DNA of 27,523 bases from CAVURW01 sp963743595 (GCA_963743595.1 CAVURW010000037.1:1-27523), one strand, 5' to 3'. Shown: positions 1 through 9,813, numbered from the stretch's first letter. A program made the numbers and translations. Notes: a model not told the origin generated them from the letters alone.

Positions 1-9
1 TATGTCTAG

Positions 10-300
10 CGCCTGACTCAGTTCTCGTATTGCTATTCTCCCCAGGCTAAGGCGCAAAAACAGAGCACGCCAGCGCAGCCTAAGAATCCGCAGACCAAAA
101 ATCCACAGGGTTCGCAATCGGCGTCTGGCCCGAAAACGGCGACAAAAAAACCTGAGCTCCAGAAATCGACTCAGAAACCGAATCGTTTTGCCCAAGCGCC
201 CACGAAACCAAAGCGCGGTCCATCGACCAAAGCCGTCGATAAGCCCATATTTGTCCGGACAACCTCAAAAGCGAAACCCGCTGATATTCCCTCTGCACCC
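10..300 (+). other. Open frame upstream of rnr, basic low-complexity
   Basis: This stretch is in frame with the RNase R gene and has no stop after the TAG at 7-9. It would encode about 97 residues rich in Lys, Pro, Gln, Ser and Thr, like the disordered basic tails found on many RNase R proteins. It contains no ATG, GTG or TTG in frame; only a CTG at 13 is available. Either the protein really starts at 301 or later, or the true start lies left of the window and a frameshift or sequence error created the stop. The composition favours translation, but I cannot show it. Confidence 0.4.
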
Positions 301-2478
301 TTGGCCGACGCGGAGTGGCAAGTCGGTGGCGTGATGGATCAGGTGATTCCAAATGCATCCACCTGGGCGGCCAAGCTGGAAAAGATGATCGCTGAGCCGA
401 ACTACCAGCCGCTGGATGAAAACGGTCTTGCCCGGAAACTCTCCGTTCAAGAAGCTGAGCGCCCGCTCTTCACCCGATTTTTAAGAGACGAAGAACAGGT
501 CGGAAAAGTGATGCAAGTGCGCGGCAGCCTTTACGTGCTACCCCGGCGTCTCGGAATTTCGGTGGGCCATCTGCAAATGAACGAAAAGCGGTTCGGGTTT
601 TTCGTGCCGATTGATCCAAAAGAGCCCGATTTTTATGTCGGTTATCAGGATACGGGCACGGCTCTCCACGGTGATTTTTGTTTGGCGCGCTTGAAAGATG
701 ACGGACGTCGCGGGCGAGGCGAAGATCGGCTGAAGGGCGAAATCGTGAAGGTGCTCAAACGTAAACGCGAGCAACTCGTCGGCACCTTGCTCAAGACGCC
801 AATGTTCTACTACGTGGTGCCGGATGAGAGCCGAATCACTCGCGATATCTACGTCGCTCCGCCCAAAGTGGAGAAGGCGATCGGGTGCAAAGTGGTGGTG
901 CAATTGAACGAGTGGCTGGACCCGGCGAAAAATCCCGAAGGGGTGATCACGGAAGTGCTGGGGGAACCGGGCGCTCCCGGAGTCGATCTGCTCTCCATCA
1001 TTAAGAAGCATGATTTGCCGACTTCGTTTCCGGAAAACGTGGAACAAGCAGCTGCCGACATCTCTGCCGATATTCCTGAGAGCGAGATCCGGCGGCGTGA
1101 AGATTTCCGCACGATCTTTACGATGACAATTGATCCCGATGACGCAAAAGATTTCGATGACGCACTATCGTATCGTCGCCATCCGAACGGCGACTTCGAG
1201 ATATTCATTCACATCGCTGATGTCTCGCACTACGTGCAATCCGGGACGCCCTTGGATCGCGAAGCGGAATCGCGGGGGAACAGCGTCTATCTCGTGGACC
1301 GAGTCATTCCGATGTTGCCGGAAAAGCTGAGTAACGGCATTTGTTCGTTGCAACCGGGCGTCGATCGGCTGGTGAAAACGGTGATCGTGACGTTGGATGA
1401 TAAGGGTCGGCTCAAGAAGACTCGATTTGCGGAAGGCGTCATCCACAGTGCGAAGCGCTTCACCTACAAAGAGGCCTACTCGCTGTTGCTGAAACCGGCT
1501 AAGACGGCTCTGGGCGAGCACGTTCATGCGCTGAATGACATGGCTCAACTCATTCGCAAGCGCCGCCGTTCTGAAGGTGCGCTAGATCTCGATTTTCCAG
1601 AGGTGAAGGTCCGGGTGAATGAACTCGGGATTCCCATCTCTTTAGAGCGACTGGAGAACGACGCCTCGCACCAATTGATCGAGGAATTCATGCTCCTCGC
1701 TAATGACGTGGTCGCTCTCGAACTGAAAAATCGTCAGCGTCCCGGCGTCTACCGCGTTCACGATAACCCCGACCCCGCGAAGCTGGAAGAGTACGCCGGA
1801 AACGTGAAAGCGATGGGCTTTTCATGCGGCGATTTAACACACCGAAAAGAAGTGCAAAAGCTGCTCGATTCCGTGGCCGGTAAACCGGGCGAATCGGTCG
1901 TGAAAATCGGCCTGTTGCGCTCGCTGAAACGCGCGATGTACAGCCCAAAACCGCTGGGCCACTATGGCTTGGCTAAAGCGAACTACACACACTTCACCTC
2001 GCCGATTCGACGTTACGCCGATCTCATGGTTCACCGTATTTTGTTCCAGGACAAATCGTCCACGCCGTGGTCAGAAGCGCAATTGAGTAAGATCACGTTG
2101 CACCTTTCCAACACCGAACGGACCGCTTCGGAAGCGGAGCAGGAATCGGTGAAATTGAAGAAACTCGAATACTTTGATCGAGAAGCTAAGGCTTCCCAGC
2201 GGAGCTCGTTCGCGGCGTTGATTTTAGAAATTCGGTCGTCCGGGTTATCGGTGGAACTGCCGGAATTTGTGGTGCAGGGCCGCATTCGGCTGTCGTCATT
2301 AGAAGGCGATTTGTTTGATTTCAACCCACAACGCCAGGAACTGCGCGGTCAACGCAGCGGGGCCGTTTTAATGCCCGGGCAAACGTTGATGGTCGAAGTC
2401 GAGAGTGTCGACCTTGCCCGACGTCAGGTCGATTTCAAAGCCAAACGCGCTGCGATTTTGAAGGCCGGCAAGAGTTAA
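301..2478 (+). CDS. rnr: Ribonuclease R (RNB-family 3'-5' exoribonuclease)
   Basis: Processive hydrolytic 3'-5' exoribonuclease that degrades structured RNA in the cytoplasm. Counting from the TTG at 301, an N-terminal winged-helix-like segment lies at about residues 35-75, followed by cold-shock-like OB folds. The RNB catalytic core opens with an Asp-rich metal site (D278, D280, D281, D284, D286, D287; local sequence DPDDAKDFDDA). A C-terminal S1 domain lies at about 650-715. The 725 residues are slightly short of the usual 750-810. An ATG at 334 is another possible start, and the frame stays open upstream to position 10 with a basic low-complexity sequence, so the N-terminus is uncertain. 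The stop is one base from the end of the convergent helicase gene, leaving no room for a separate terminator. The family call is secure; the start is not. Confidence 0.93.
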   Translation: MADAEWQVGGVMDQVIPNASTWAAKLEKMIAEPNYQPLDENGLARKLSVQEAERPLFTRFLRDEEQVGKVMQVRGSLYVLPRRLGISVGHLQMNEKRFGFFVPIDPKEPDFYVGYQDTGTALHGDFCLARLKDDGRRGRGEDRLKGEIVKVLKRKREQLVGTLLKTPMFYYVVPDESRITRDIYVAPPKVEKAIGCKVVVQLNEWLDPAKNPEGVITEVLGEPGAPGVDLLSIIKKHDLPTSFPENVEQAAADISADIPESEIRRREDFRTIFTMTIDPDDAKDFDDALSYRRHPNGDFEIFIHIADVSHYVQSGTPLDREAESRGNSVYLVDRVIPMLPEKLSNGICSLQPGVDRLVKTVIVTLDDKGRLKKTRFAEGVIHSAKRFTYKEAYSLLLKPAKTALGEHVHALNDMAQLIRKRRRSEGALDLDFPEVKVRVNELGIPISLERLENDASHQLIEEFMLLANDVVALELKNRQRPGVYRVHDNPDPAKLEEYAGNVKAMGFSCGDLTHRKEVQKLLDSVAGKPGESVVKIGLLRSLKRAMYSPKPLGHYGLAKANYTHFTSPIRRYADLMVHRILFQDKSSTPWSEAQLSKITLHLSNTERTASEAEQESVKLKKLEYFDREAKASQRSSFAALILEIRSSGLSVELPEFVVQGRIRLSSLEGDLFDFNPQRQELRGQRSGAVLMPGQTLMVEVESVDLARRQVDFKAKRAAILKAGKS

Positions 2479-2479
2479 A

Positions 2480-5400
2480 TCAGTCGCCCAGCAATTCTTC
2501 CAACTCGTTTCCGCTCAGGCCATCGACCAACACTTCGTCGCCGCCGACGCTTGCCATAAACAACTCGCGTTTTCGCGCCTGCAAGGCCTGAATCTTTTCC
2601 TCGACCGTTCCTGCCGCGATGAGCTTGTACGATTGCACCGTGCGCGCCTGACCCAAGCGATGGGCTCGCGCGGTCGCCTGCTCTTCCACCGCCGGATTCC
2701 ACCAGGGATCGAAGTGAATCACGGTGTCCGCCCCGGTCAGATTCAACCCCGTTCCGCCCGCCTTTAAACTGATGAAAAATAGCGGAATGCTCGTGTCTCT
2801 TTGGAACAAATCGACCTGCCCTTGTCGATCGGCCGTTTGTCCATCCAGGTAGCAAAAGCCGAGCTCGCGCCGCTCCGCCTCCGCCCGTAAAAGATGTAGC
2901 GCCTGGACGAACTGGCTGAAGACGAGCACACGATGCCCGCCATCGACCGCTTCATCGATCAATTCGAACATCCGGTCGAGTTTGCTGCTCGGTTCCTTCC
3001 ACGTCTTCTCCGCGTCATCGCCTTTTGGCAACATCGCCAGGTGACAACAGACCTGCCGCAGCCGTAACAGCGTCGTCAGAATTGCCAGGCGATTTCGCTT
3101 TTGCCCCGCTTTGCCACTTTGATCGAAAACCTCGCGACGCCCTTGCGCCAAGATCGCTTTGTAGACCTCCTGCTGCTCATCTGTGAGCTCGCAGAGCGAG
3201 GTGTGCTCGAGGCGCGGCGGTAGATCCTTCAAGACCTGTTCCTTCGTGCGTCGCAGGAAGAACGGCTTCACGCGCTGGCGCAGTCGCTCCATCACTTTCG
3301 GGTCGGGTTTCCCCTTCGTTAACGCCGTCTCGTAGCGCTCCTGAAATTCCTTAGCTGTTCCCATATAGCCGGGCTGAAGAAAATCGAAAATCGACCACAA
3401 ATCGAGAACCGAATTCTCCAGCGGCGTACCGGTCAAAACCACGCGATACTCCGCGTTCAGCGCCTTGGCGGCTTGCGCATTCTGGCTGGAGCGGTTCTTG
3501 ATATGCTGCGCCTCATCCAGGATCACCAGGCCGTATTGGTCCTTGCGGTAGATCTCGATGTCCCTCCGCAGAATCGCGTACGAGGTCACCACCAAATCGT
3601 AGCCGCGCCGCTGTTCCACACGCCCTGCGCGGTTCGCCCCGGTCAAATCTTCGCATTTCAGCCAGGGGACAAACCGGGCTGCCTCCCGTTTCCAATTGAT
3701 CACCAGACTGGTCGGGCAAACCACCAGAATTGGCCCGTTCAATCGCGCCCGTTTCCGCAGCCAAGCGCAAAGCACCAACGCCTGAACGGTTTTCCCGAGC
3801 CCCATGTCATCGGCGAGTAAGCCATTCATTCCGCGCTCCGCCAGACCAGCCAGCCATGTCGCTCCGTCGCGCTGATAGGCTCGCAATTGTTCCCACAACG
3901 ACTCGGGCAATTCCTTGTGCAAATCGACCTTCAGCCCGTCATCAGCAGCACCGGAGAAATCGTGGCCTTTAAACCCCTCCGCCGTCAGGGCCGAGGCGAC
4001 GTACGGCGCGAAGCTTCGCTTGATCCGCATGCCGCCCCGGTCTTGATCTACTGAGACATCCGCCAACACTTCCTGCATCTCTTTCCACGACGCGGTGGGA
4101 ATCATTAGCGTGCGGCCTTTTGCGGTTTTACCGTGAGATTGGCCCGTCATGAGCCAGCGTTGCACCTCCGCCGGGCTAAGCGAGATCGGTTCACCATTCA
4201 CGGTGAGTTTCAAATCCAAACTGAGCCAGTCTTCGCCGCTACCCTGGGGGCGCAACGAAAATTCGGCCTGCGCCAGATCGACTTCGCTCAGTGTGTGCTC
4301 CAGCCTTCCACCCAACTCCACATCGAGTTCGCGGCGCCATTTCGGCAGCACATTCGCCAAGAAATCACTCACGACGGGCTCGCGCTGAAGCGATAAAAGA
4401 CCCGAGCGTCCGGGTCGAAATCCCGCCCCCACGAGTCGCGCGTAGACCTCTTGCTCCGCCGTAAAATCGCGCTTCCAAAAACGCTCTTGCTGCTCCGGAT
4501 CGGCAAAATAGCCAGATTCACCGGCAGAGGGGCTCTGTTGAGTTACCGGAAAATCCTGTCCGGCGTAGATCGCCTTCAATTCGCACGTGAGGCCAGACAG
4601 CGCACCATCCAGGTAGACGCGAAAACGGGGCACACCGATCTCCAGCCGATAACTCAGCAGTCCTGGTTCAGCTTCGATCTGGTAACTGGTCGCCAGGCTC
4701 GGCCATTCCTCAGAAAGGAACATCGGGATCTGTTGCCGGGCGATGCGCCTGGAGAAAAGCGCGGCATTGCCCGCCAGCTCTTTTAACACGCGCCCCTGAA
4801 GCAGCCAACGTCCGCCCGGAACCGCGATTTCAGTTCCATCGTTGCTGGGGGTTCGGTCACTATCGGGCATATCGGCGACTAATTCGAGCGAGCCATCGCC
4901 GCCCGTTCGCACCAATAATTTAGGGAGTCGAGTGAACGCCGTCACCGAAATCTGCTCCTTTTTGCCAAGCCAAACATCGGAGTGATCGCCCAGTGCCCGC
5001 AACATCGCCTGGTAAGCGGTCCGGGCCACCACCGTAACGCCGGAATTTACCATTTCCACACCGGCGACGCGACTGAGCAGCCCGAGCAGCTCGAAATCCC
5101 GCTCCGTAACCGCGTAACCGGAAAGACATTCTTTCAACACAACGCCGAAGGGCATCGATTCTTCTCCGGCTTGCTTTCGAGCCTCTAAAACCACACGCAT
5201 CGAGTCTTGGCGCAAGCCCGCCGCCAGTTGCATGGGCAAAAGCACTCGCACGTAAAGGTGCGGCGTGCCATAGGGTGCCTCAGCCATCACATAGCGCGTC
5301 GGGCCCAGGCTCACCCGGCCACTATTTCCGAGCACCTGAATCCCGCTCGATCCCACGTTGGGTCCGACCTGCGGTTTCTCTCCTGGTAAAAACGACGCGC

Positions 5401-5659
5401 CCACCGCCACGATATGCACGCACACGCGACCGCTCCGCCGGTTTTCCGGGCAGGTGCATTTCACTTCAATTTTGGAAATCAAGCGGTCGAGCTGAATCTC
5501 CGCCGTGTAATTCTTCTCTGCGGCGATCACCTCGCCGGAAAGTTTATCGCCGTCACGCGTCGCGCCACGCACCCGTCCGTTCGCCACCAGTAAGCGCGCC
5601 TCTTTCACCAGCGCCCAGCCGCCCAGTTCTGCTAACAGCTCGAGGTTAATCGTAACCAT
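2480..5659 (-). CDS. SNF2-family DEAD/DEAH helicase with SWIM zinc finger
   Basis: ATP-dependent SF2 translocase of the Swi2/Snf2 class (HepA-like), 1059 residues, probably acting on DNA or DNA-protein complexes. An N-terminal SWIM zinc finger is visible (C68, C70, C80, H82; pattern CxC...CxH). A long middle region of unassigned function follows. The helicase core starts near residue 590 with LRAYQRDGATWL. Walker A (DDMGLGKT) is at about 616-623, Walker B (DEAQH) at about 713, motif III (LTGTPLENS) shortly after, and the C-terminal RecA lobe (VLVFSQF, then HRLGQ) at about 905-1005. It starts 24 bases after the topB stop on the same strand, so it is probably the last gene of dprA > topB > helicase. 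The biological substrate of these bacterial SWIM-Snf2 proteins is not well defined, so no gene symbol is given. Confidence 0.93.
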   Translation of the reverse strand: MVTINLELLAELGGWALVKEARLLVANGRVRGATRDGDKLSGEVIAAEKNYTAEIQLDRLISKIEVKCTCPENRRSGRVCVHIVAVGASFLPGEKPQVGPNVGSSGIQVLGNSGRVSLGPTRYVMAEAPYGTPHLYVRVLLPMQLAAGLRQDSMRVVLEARKQAGEESMPFGVVLKECLSGYAVTERDFELLGLLSRVAGVEMVNSGVTVVARTAYQAMLRALGDHSDVWLGKKEQISVTAFTRLPKLLVRTGGDGSLELVADMPDSDRTPSNDGTEIAVPGGRWLLQGRVLKELAGNAALFSRRIARQQIPMFLSEEWPSLATSYQIEAEPGLLSYRLEIGVPRFRVYLDGALSGLTCELKAIYAGQDFPVTQQSPSAGESGYFADPEQQERFWKRDFTAEQEVYARLVGAGFRPGRSGLLSLQREPVVSDFLANVLPKWRRELDVELGGRLEHTLSEVDLAQAEFSLRPQGSGEDWLSLDLKLTVNGEPISLSPAEVQRWLMTGQSHGKTAKGRTLMIPTASWKEMQEVLADVSVDQDRGGMRIKRSFAPYVASALTAEGFKGHDFSGAADDGLKVDLHKELPESLWEQLRAYQRDGATWLAGLAERGMNGLLADDMGLGKTVQALVLCAWLRKRARLNGPILVVCPTSLVINWKREAARFVPWLKCEDLTGANRAGRVEQRRGYDLVVTSYAILRRDIEIYRKDQYGLVILDEAQHIKNRSSQNAQAAKALNAEYRVVLTGTPLENSVLDLWSIFDFLQPGYMGTAKEFQERYETALTKGKPDPKVMERLRQRVKPFFLRRTKEQVLKDLPPRLEHTSLCELTDEQQEVYKAILAQGRREVFDQSGKAGQKRNRLAILTTLLRLRQVCCHLAMLPKGDDAEKTWKEPSSKLDRMFELIDEAVDGGHRVLVFSQFVQALHLLRAEAERRELGFCYLDGQTADRQGQVDLFQRDTSIPLFFISLKAGGTGLNLTGADTVIHFDPWWNPAVEEQATARAHRLGQARTVQSYKLIAAGTVEEKIQALQARKRELFMASVGGDEVLVDGLSGNELEELLGD

Positions 5660-5683
5660 GGTGGTGGCTCACCTGTCATCAAA

Positions 5684-8317
5684 TCACGACTTCTTTTTCT
5701 TTGCGGCAGCACCCTTCGCGCCAACCTTACCTTTAGCGCCAGCGACTTTCGTCTTCGGCTCTTTCGCCGCTTTACCCATCGTCGCCTTCACTTCAGCGTT
5801 CGTCGCAGGCGGTTTCTTTACCCAACGCTTGCGGCCGCCACCACTCTCGCCGCCTTTGCCATCGTCATCTTTAAATTTGAACTTTGCCTTGCCCTCTTCA
5901 TCCATGACAAGTTGCGCTGAAAATTTGCGCTTCGTCCGATTCGAAACGAAGCCTGTAAGCTCGTCGGTCGGCTGACCGCTCAACATTTTCATGACCTGGT
6001 CGCGCGCAATCTCGCGGTCCAGGATCTTCTTGCTCACCTTCATCTTGCAGGTGGCAGGGTTCGTGAATGTGTTCTCGCAGGCGTAGGCCGCCGCCGTTTC
6101 AAACACGCGCCCCTTGCAAATCGGGCATTGACCCAGGGGCTCGGCGTGGTCCAGATCGAGAGCTTCTCCGGTGGCAGTAACCGGCGCGTTATCGAAGACA
6201 AATTCCGTTTCTCCGGCATCGTTTAGGCGCAACGACGCGGTGAACGGCCAACCGGCCTTGCTACGAAAGCCTTCCAGTGGCCCGATGAACCGCTTTTCTA
6301 AAAGCTCTTTCACCTCTTCCGGCTCCAACAACCGCCCGCCGAGAACCTTCCGGATGTGGATGCTTCCATCCGACGTCTTGTATTCGCGCAGCGTCTCAAT
6401 CATCGGCTTGCCGCCGGGACTCATGAAATTCAATTTCTTCGGTTCAAAGCTACCTTCATCAAACGTCTTGGCCCGCTCGACGATATTTTGGGTCAAATCG
6501 ACGATCTCCTTCATGAACACGGCGCGACCGAGTTTGCCCTGCTCCATTTGCTTGAGCTTGTACTCCCACTCGCCAGTCATTTCAGGCGAGGTCAACGCCG
6601 GGATTTTTGCCGCTTCCAGCAGTTCCATTAGCGCCCAGGCCTTCGGGGTAGAAATCAATTCACGACCATCGCGCCGGAAGTATTCTTCCGCGATCAATCC
6701 TTCAATAATGGCCGCACGAGTAGCTGGGGTTCCCAGACCTTTCGATTCCATCGCTTCCCGCAATTCCTCGTCTTCCACCAGCTTGCCGGCCCCTTCCATG
6801 GAGCTCAAAAGCGTCGCTTCGTTGTAACGCGCGGGAGGGCGTGTCTCCAAGCTCTTTACCTCCACTTTTTCGGTCGCAACTTGCTCTTCCGGCTTCACCG
6901 GAATCAGAGAGGGCTGCGCGTCGCCACCTTCGTCCGTCTGAGCCTCTTGACCATAAATCGCCAGCCAACCGGCATCGCGAAGCACCTTGCCGTCCGTCCG
7001 GAAAGGTTCTTGCTCCACCCGGGTGATGCGCGTGGTGATTTCAAAGTGCGCCGCAGGGAAGAAAACGGCCAGGAACCGCTTAGCCACCAAGTGGTAGATC
7101 TTCGATTCCATTTCATCCAGGCCACTCGGGCTTTCCATGGTGGGAATGATCGCAAAGTGATCGGAAACCTTCGCGTTATTGAACACGCGCTTAGTCGGTT
7201 TCACCCAGCCTTCAGCCAAAATTTTAGCTGCGTGCGGCCGCAATTCAGCTCCCTGCAAATTCCGTAAAACCTGCTTGGTCGTGTCGATATAATCTTCCGG
7301 CAATGCCCGGGAATCCGTACGCGGATAGGTAAGTACCTTGTGTTTCTCGTAAAGGGCCTGGGCGATCTGCAAAGTGCGACGCGCGGGCAACCCAAACTTG
7401 CCATTGGCTTCCCGCTGCAACGTCGTCAAATCATAGAGAAGCGGTGAGAGCTGGCTCGACGGCTTCTTTTCCTCGGTAACGATTCCCTGCTTGCCCTCAC
7501 ATTTCCGCTGAATGGCCAACGCCTCGGCTTCGGTCCAGAGTCGCTCGGAGCGATCATCGGGCTTGTCTTCGTGCCGATGAAAATTCTCGCGAATCCAACG
7601 CCCCGCGTATTCCCCTGCCGTGGCGTGAAACGTTCCGTGCACTTCCCAATAGGCTTTCGCTACAAAATCTTTGATCTTGCGATCCCGCTCCACCACGATC
7701 GCCAGCGTTGGCGTCTGTACGCGACCCACCGGCGTCTTTTGAAAACCACCATTCCTCGAATTGAAGGCGGTCAGCGCCCGAGTTCCGTTAATGCCCACAA
7801 GCCAATCGCTCTCTGACCGGCAAACGGCGGCGGCAGCGAGCGGTTCTAGATCGCGACCGGGGCGAAGTTTGTTAAAGCCATCACGAATGGCGGTCGGCGT
7901 CATCGATTGCAACCAAAGACGCTGAATCGGTTTCTTGCAACCAGCCAGCTTCACGATGTACCGGAAAATCAGTTCACCTTCACGCCCGGCGTCGCATGCA
8001 TTAATCAGGTTCGTGAGGTCGTCGCGTTTCAGCAGCTTTTTAAGCAGGCGGAATCGTGCTTCCGTCTTTTCGATCGGTTTAAGCGCAAATTCTGCGGGGA
8101 TAACAGGCAAGCTCGCGAAGGTCCATTTGCCCTTTTGCTTATCCATCTCGTTCGGTAGACAAAGTTCCACCAAGTGCCCTACTGCGGAGGTGACGACCAT
8201 GTTTTCGCTCTCGAAGTACGACTCCCGTCCATCTTCGACCTTCTTAAATCCACCCAGGGCCTTGACGATATCGCCGGCCACACTGGGCTTTTCCGCTATG
8301 ACAAGCGACTTATGCAT
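5684..8317 (-). CDS. topB: DNA topoisomerase III (type IA)
   Basis: Type IA topoisomerase that relaxes and decatenates DNA by single-strand passage. The N-terminal TOPRIM domain is clear (KSLVIAEKPSVAGDIV near residue 4; CDAGREGELIFR near 108, with its Asp/Glu metal ligands). The active-site Tyr is Y331 in the motif LTYPRTDSRALP. The C-terminal third has one Topo_C-type zinc-binding repeat beginning CPICKGRV, and ends in a strongly basic Lys/Ala-rich tail of about 45 residues, likely for non-specific DNA binding. At 877 residues it is longer than E. coli TopB (about 650) because of these extensions. It follows dprA by 40 bases and precedes the SNF2 gene by 24, suggesting co-transcription of DNA-processing enzymes. 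Confidence 0.95.
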   Translation of the reverse strand: MHKSLVIAEKPSVAGDIVKALGGFKKVEDGRESYFESENMVVTSAVGHLVELCLPNEMDKQKGKWTFASLPVIPAEFALKPIEKTEARFRLLKKLLKRDDLTNLINACDAGREGELIFRYIVKLAGCKKPIQRLWLQSMTPTAIRDGFNKLRPGRDLEPLAAAAVCRSESDWLVGINGTRALTAFNSRNGGFQKTPVGRVQTPTLAIVVERDRKIKDFVAKAYWEVHGTFHATAGEYAGRWIRENFHRHEDKPDDRSERLWTEAEALAIQRKCEGKQGIVTEEKKPSSQLSPLLYDLTTLQREANGKFGLPARRTLQIAQALYEKHKVLTYPRTDSRALPEDYIDTTKQVLRNLQGAELRPHAAKILAEGWVKPTKRVFNNAKVSDHFAIIPTMESPSGLDEMESKIYHLVAKRFLAVFFPAAHFEITTRITRVEQEPFRTDGKVLRDAGWLAIYGQEAQTDEGGDAQPSLIPVKPEEQVATEKVEVKSLETRPPARYNEATLLSSMEGAGKLVEDEELREAMESKGLGTPATRAAIIEGLIAEEYFRRDGRELISTPKAWALMELLEAAKIPALTSPEMTGEWEYKLKQMEQGKLGRAVFMKEIVDLTQNIVERAKTFDEGSFEPKKLNFMSPGGKPMIETLREYKTSDGSIHIRKVLGGRLLEPEEVKELLEKRFIGPLEGFRSKAGWPFTASLRLNDAGETEFVFDNAPVTATGEALDLDHAEPLGQCPICKGRVFETAAAYACENTFTNPATCKMKVSKKILDREIARDQVMKMLSGQPTDELTGFVSNRTKRKFSAQLVMDEEGKAKFKFKDDDGKGGESGGGRKRWVKKPPATNAEVKATMGKAAKEPKTKVAGAKGKVGAKGAAAKKKKS

Positions 8318-8357
8318 GATTATTTTTTCGTACTTCCAGTCCCGAATTCAATCCCCA

Positions 8358-9461
8358 TTAAGCCGTTCGCACGAACCGCTTTCCAGGTAATTGCTTCACT
8401 AACTTCTTCATCTCCAGCCGCAGCAACGTAGAAGACACCATCCCAGATGGCAACCCGGTTTTTTGCGTGATTAGATCAATTGGCATCTCTTCCCGCTCAA
8501 TCGCGTCAAAAACCGCCCGCTCTTCCACACTCAAATTCTCAGGTGCCGGACGTGGTGTAACCGATAAACTTCCTTTAGGCCAAAAAAATTCGAGCTCAGC
8601 TAAAATATCGTCCGCTTCCTCCACTAACTTAGCCCCTTCTTTGATCAAATGATGGCAGCCGCGAGCCAATGGATTATCGATTCGACCCGGCACTGCGAAG
8701 ACCTGCCGACCCTGCTCAGCCGCTTGTCGCGCGGTGATCAGGGCACCGCTTTCTTTAGTCGCTTCGATCACCAAAACGCCGAAGCAAAGACCGCTCACGA
8801 TCCGGTTACGCATCGGGAACGTGCTCTTGTCGGGAGGCGTTCCCAGCGGTAATTCGCTAATCAATAGCCCCCCGGAATCGATGATTTTGTCGGCCAGGGA
8901 CTGGTTTTCTGGCGGGTACATCAGTTCCAGGCCACAGCCGAGCACGGCCCACGTCACACCCTTGGCGGCAAGTGCGCCCATGTGCGCGGACGTATCAATC
9001 CCACGTGCCAGGCCGGAGACGATCGGCACACCGGCATAGGCGAGTTGATAACTGAGTTTCTTGGCGATCTCCAGCCCATACTGACTCGTCTGTCGCGAGC
9101 CTACCACGCCGATGCCGCGCGGCCACGCGCCGTTTTTCGGTAGGTTACCCTTCACATAAAGAACCAGAGGTGGATCGGAGATCTCCTTGAGCAATTGCGG
9201 GTAATTCGCGTCGGCCTGCGTCACCACGTGCATGCCCAGCGAGGCCGCGCGTTCCATTTCAGCCTTCGCCCGCTCGACGTGATCGCCCCGGCGAATTTTC
9301 CCCGCGATCTCCCCGCCAATGCCCTCCACAGTGCGCAGATCGTCCTCCCGCGCCACCAAAGCCGCGCCGATGGAGCCGAACCGCTCCCGCAATCGACGCG
9401 CCCGTACCGGACCGATTCCGGACACCAGGTTCAATGCAAAATAGGCCTCCGCCTCAGTCAT
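8358..9461 (-). CDS. dprA: DNA processing protein DprA
   Basis: DprA (Smf) binds incoming single-stranded DNA during natural transformation and loads RecA; it acts in the cytoplasm. The chosen ATG at 9459-9461 gives MTEAEAYFALNLVSGIGPVR, where the family N-terminus with its helix-hairpin-helix motif (GIGPVRARRLRERFG) begins. An upstream in-frame start at 9533 would add 24 residues that do not look conserved. The Rossmann-like core shows GSRQTSQYG and SGLARGIDTSAH. The end carries the winged-helix domain (about the last 55 residues) found in many DprA proteins. The length of 367 residues is typical. It is the first gene of the leftward group with topB and the SNF2 helicase, and diverges from the ebo operon across a gap of 87 bases. 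Confidence 0.95.
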   Translation of the reverse strand: MTEAEAYFALNLVSGIGPVRARRLRERFGSIGAALVAREDDLRTVEGIGGEIAGKIRRGDHVERAKAEMERAASLGMHVVTQADANYPQLLKEISDPPLVLYVKGNLPKNGAWPRGIGVVGSRQTSQYGLEIAKKLSYQLAYAGVPIVSGLARGIDTSAHMGALAAKGVTWAVLGCGLELMYPPENQSLADKIIDSGGLLISELPLGTPPDKSTFPMRNRIVSGLCFGVLVIEATKESGALITARQAAEQGRQVFAVPGRIDNPLARGCHHLIKEGAKLVEEADDILAELEFFWPKGSLSVTPRPAPENLSVEERAVFDAIEREEMPIDLITQKTGLPSGMVSSTLLRLEMKKLVKQLPGKRFVRTA

Positions 9462-9548
9462 AGCCCACACAACATACAACCGAATAACAGAGAACCAAGC
9501 TTCAAGATCACTTGCGGGTGATTCCCGGCGCATCTATTGTCTCTCGCG

Positions 9549-9812
9549 ATGGACCGCCTTTCCGTAACGAACCTCTATTTCATGGAAGCGCGTTCTAAGT
9601 TGATCGAGCTGGCAGCTTTTCTTGATCGCGTGGACCGCAGTGAAGGTCATGACGATTATCGCTTGCTCGCCTTGCGCCGCGCACTGGAAGAGCTGAGTGG
9701 CGTCGAGCCCGAGCGCACCAAGCGAATCCTGATGCAATTGAGCGATCCGACGACGGCTCCGGCCGAAACGAGCGACCTGAAAACGGCTAGCGGTGCCTGG
9801 AAAGGGGACTAG
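9549..9812 (+). CDS. Small unnamed protein leading the ebo operon
   Basis: A protein of 87 residues if it starts at the ATG at 9549; a TTG at 9537 would add four. It is probably helical, with the segment FMEARSKLIELAAFLDRVDR followed by a second charged helix containing LRRALEEL and RTKRILMQLSDP. The tail after about residue 65 is polar and probably disordered. There is no signal peptide or membrane segment. It ends one base before the eboB start, so it is certainly in the operon. It occupies the place where EboA is often found, but EboA is usually well over 200 residues and I see no resemblance. I do not recognise a named family; position suggests a role with the Ebo proteins, perhaps as a small partner subunit. 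Start choice is moderately certain; no good Shine-Dalgarno site is visible. Confidence 0.75.
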   Translation: MDRLSVTNLYFMEARSKLIELAAFLDRVDRSEGHDDYRLLALRRALEELSGVEPERTKRILMQLSDPTTAPAETSDLKTASGAWKGD

Positions 9813-9813
9813 G

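Noticed and set aside
6171..6827. Open frame of 218 codons on the + strand
   Set aside because: It lies wholly inside topB on the other strand, with a Ser/Arg/Pro-rich sequence typical of antisense frames in GC-rich DNA.
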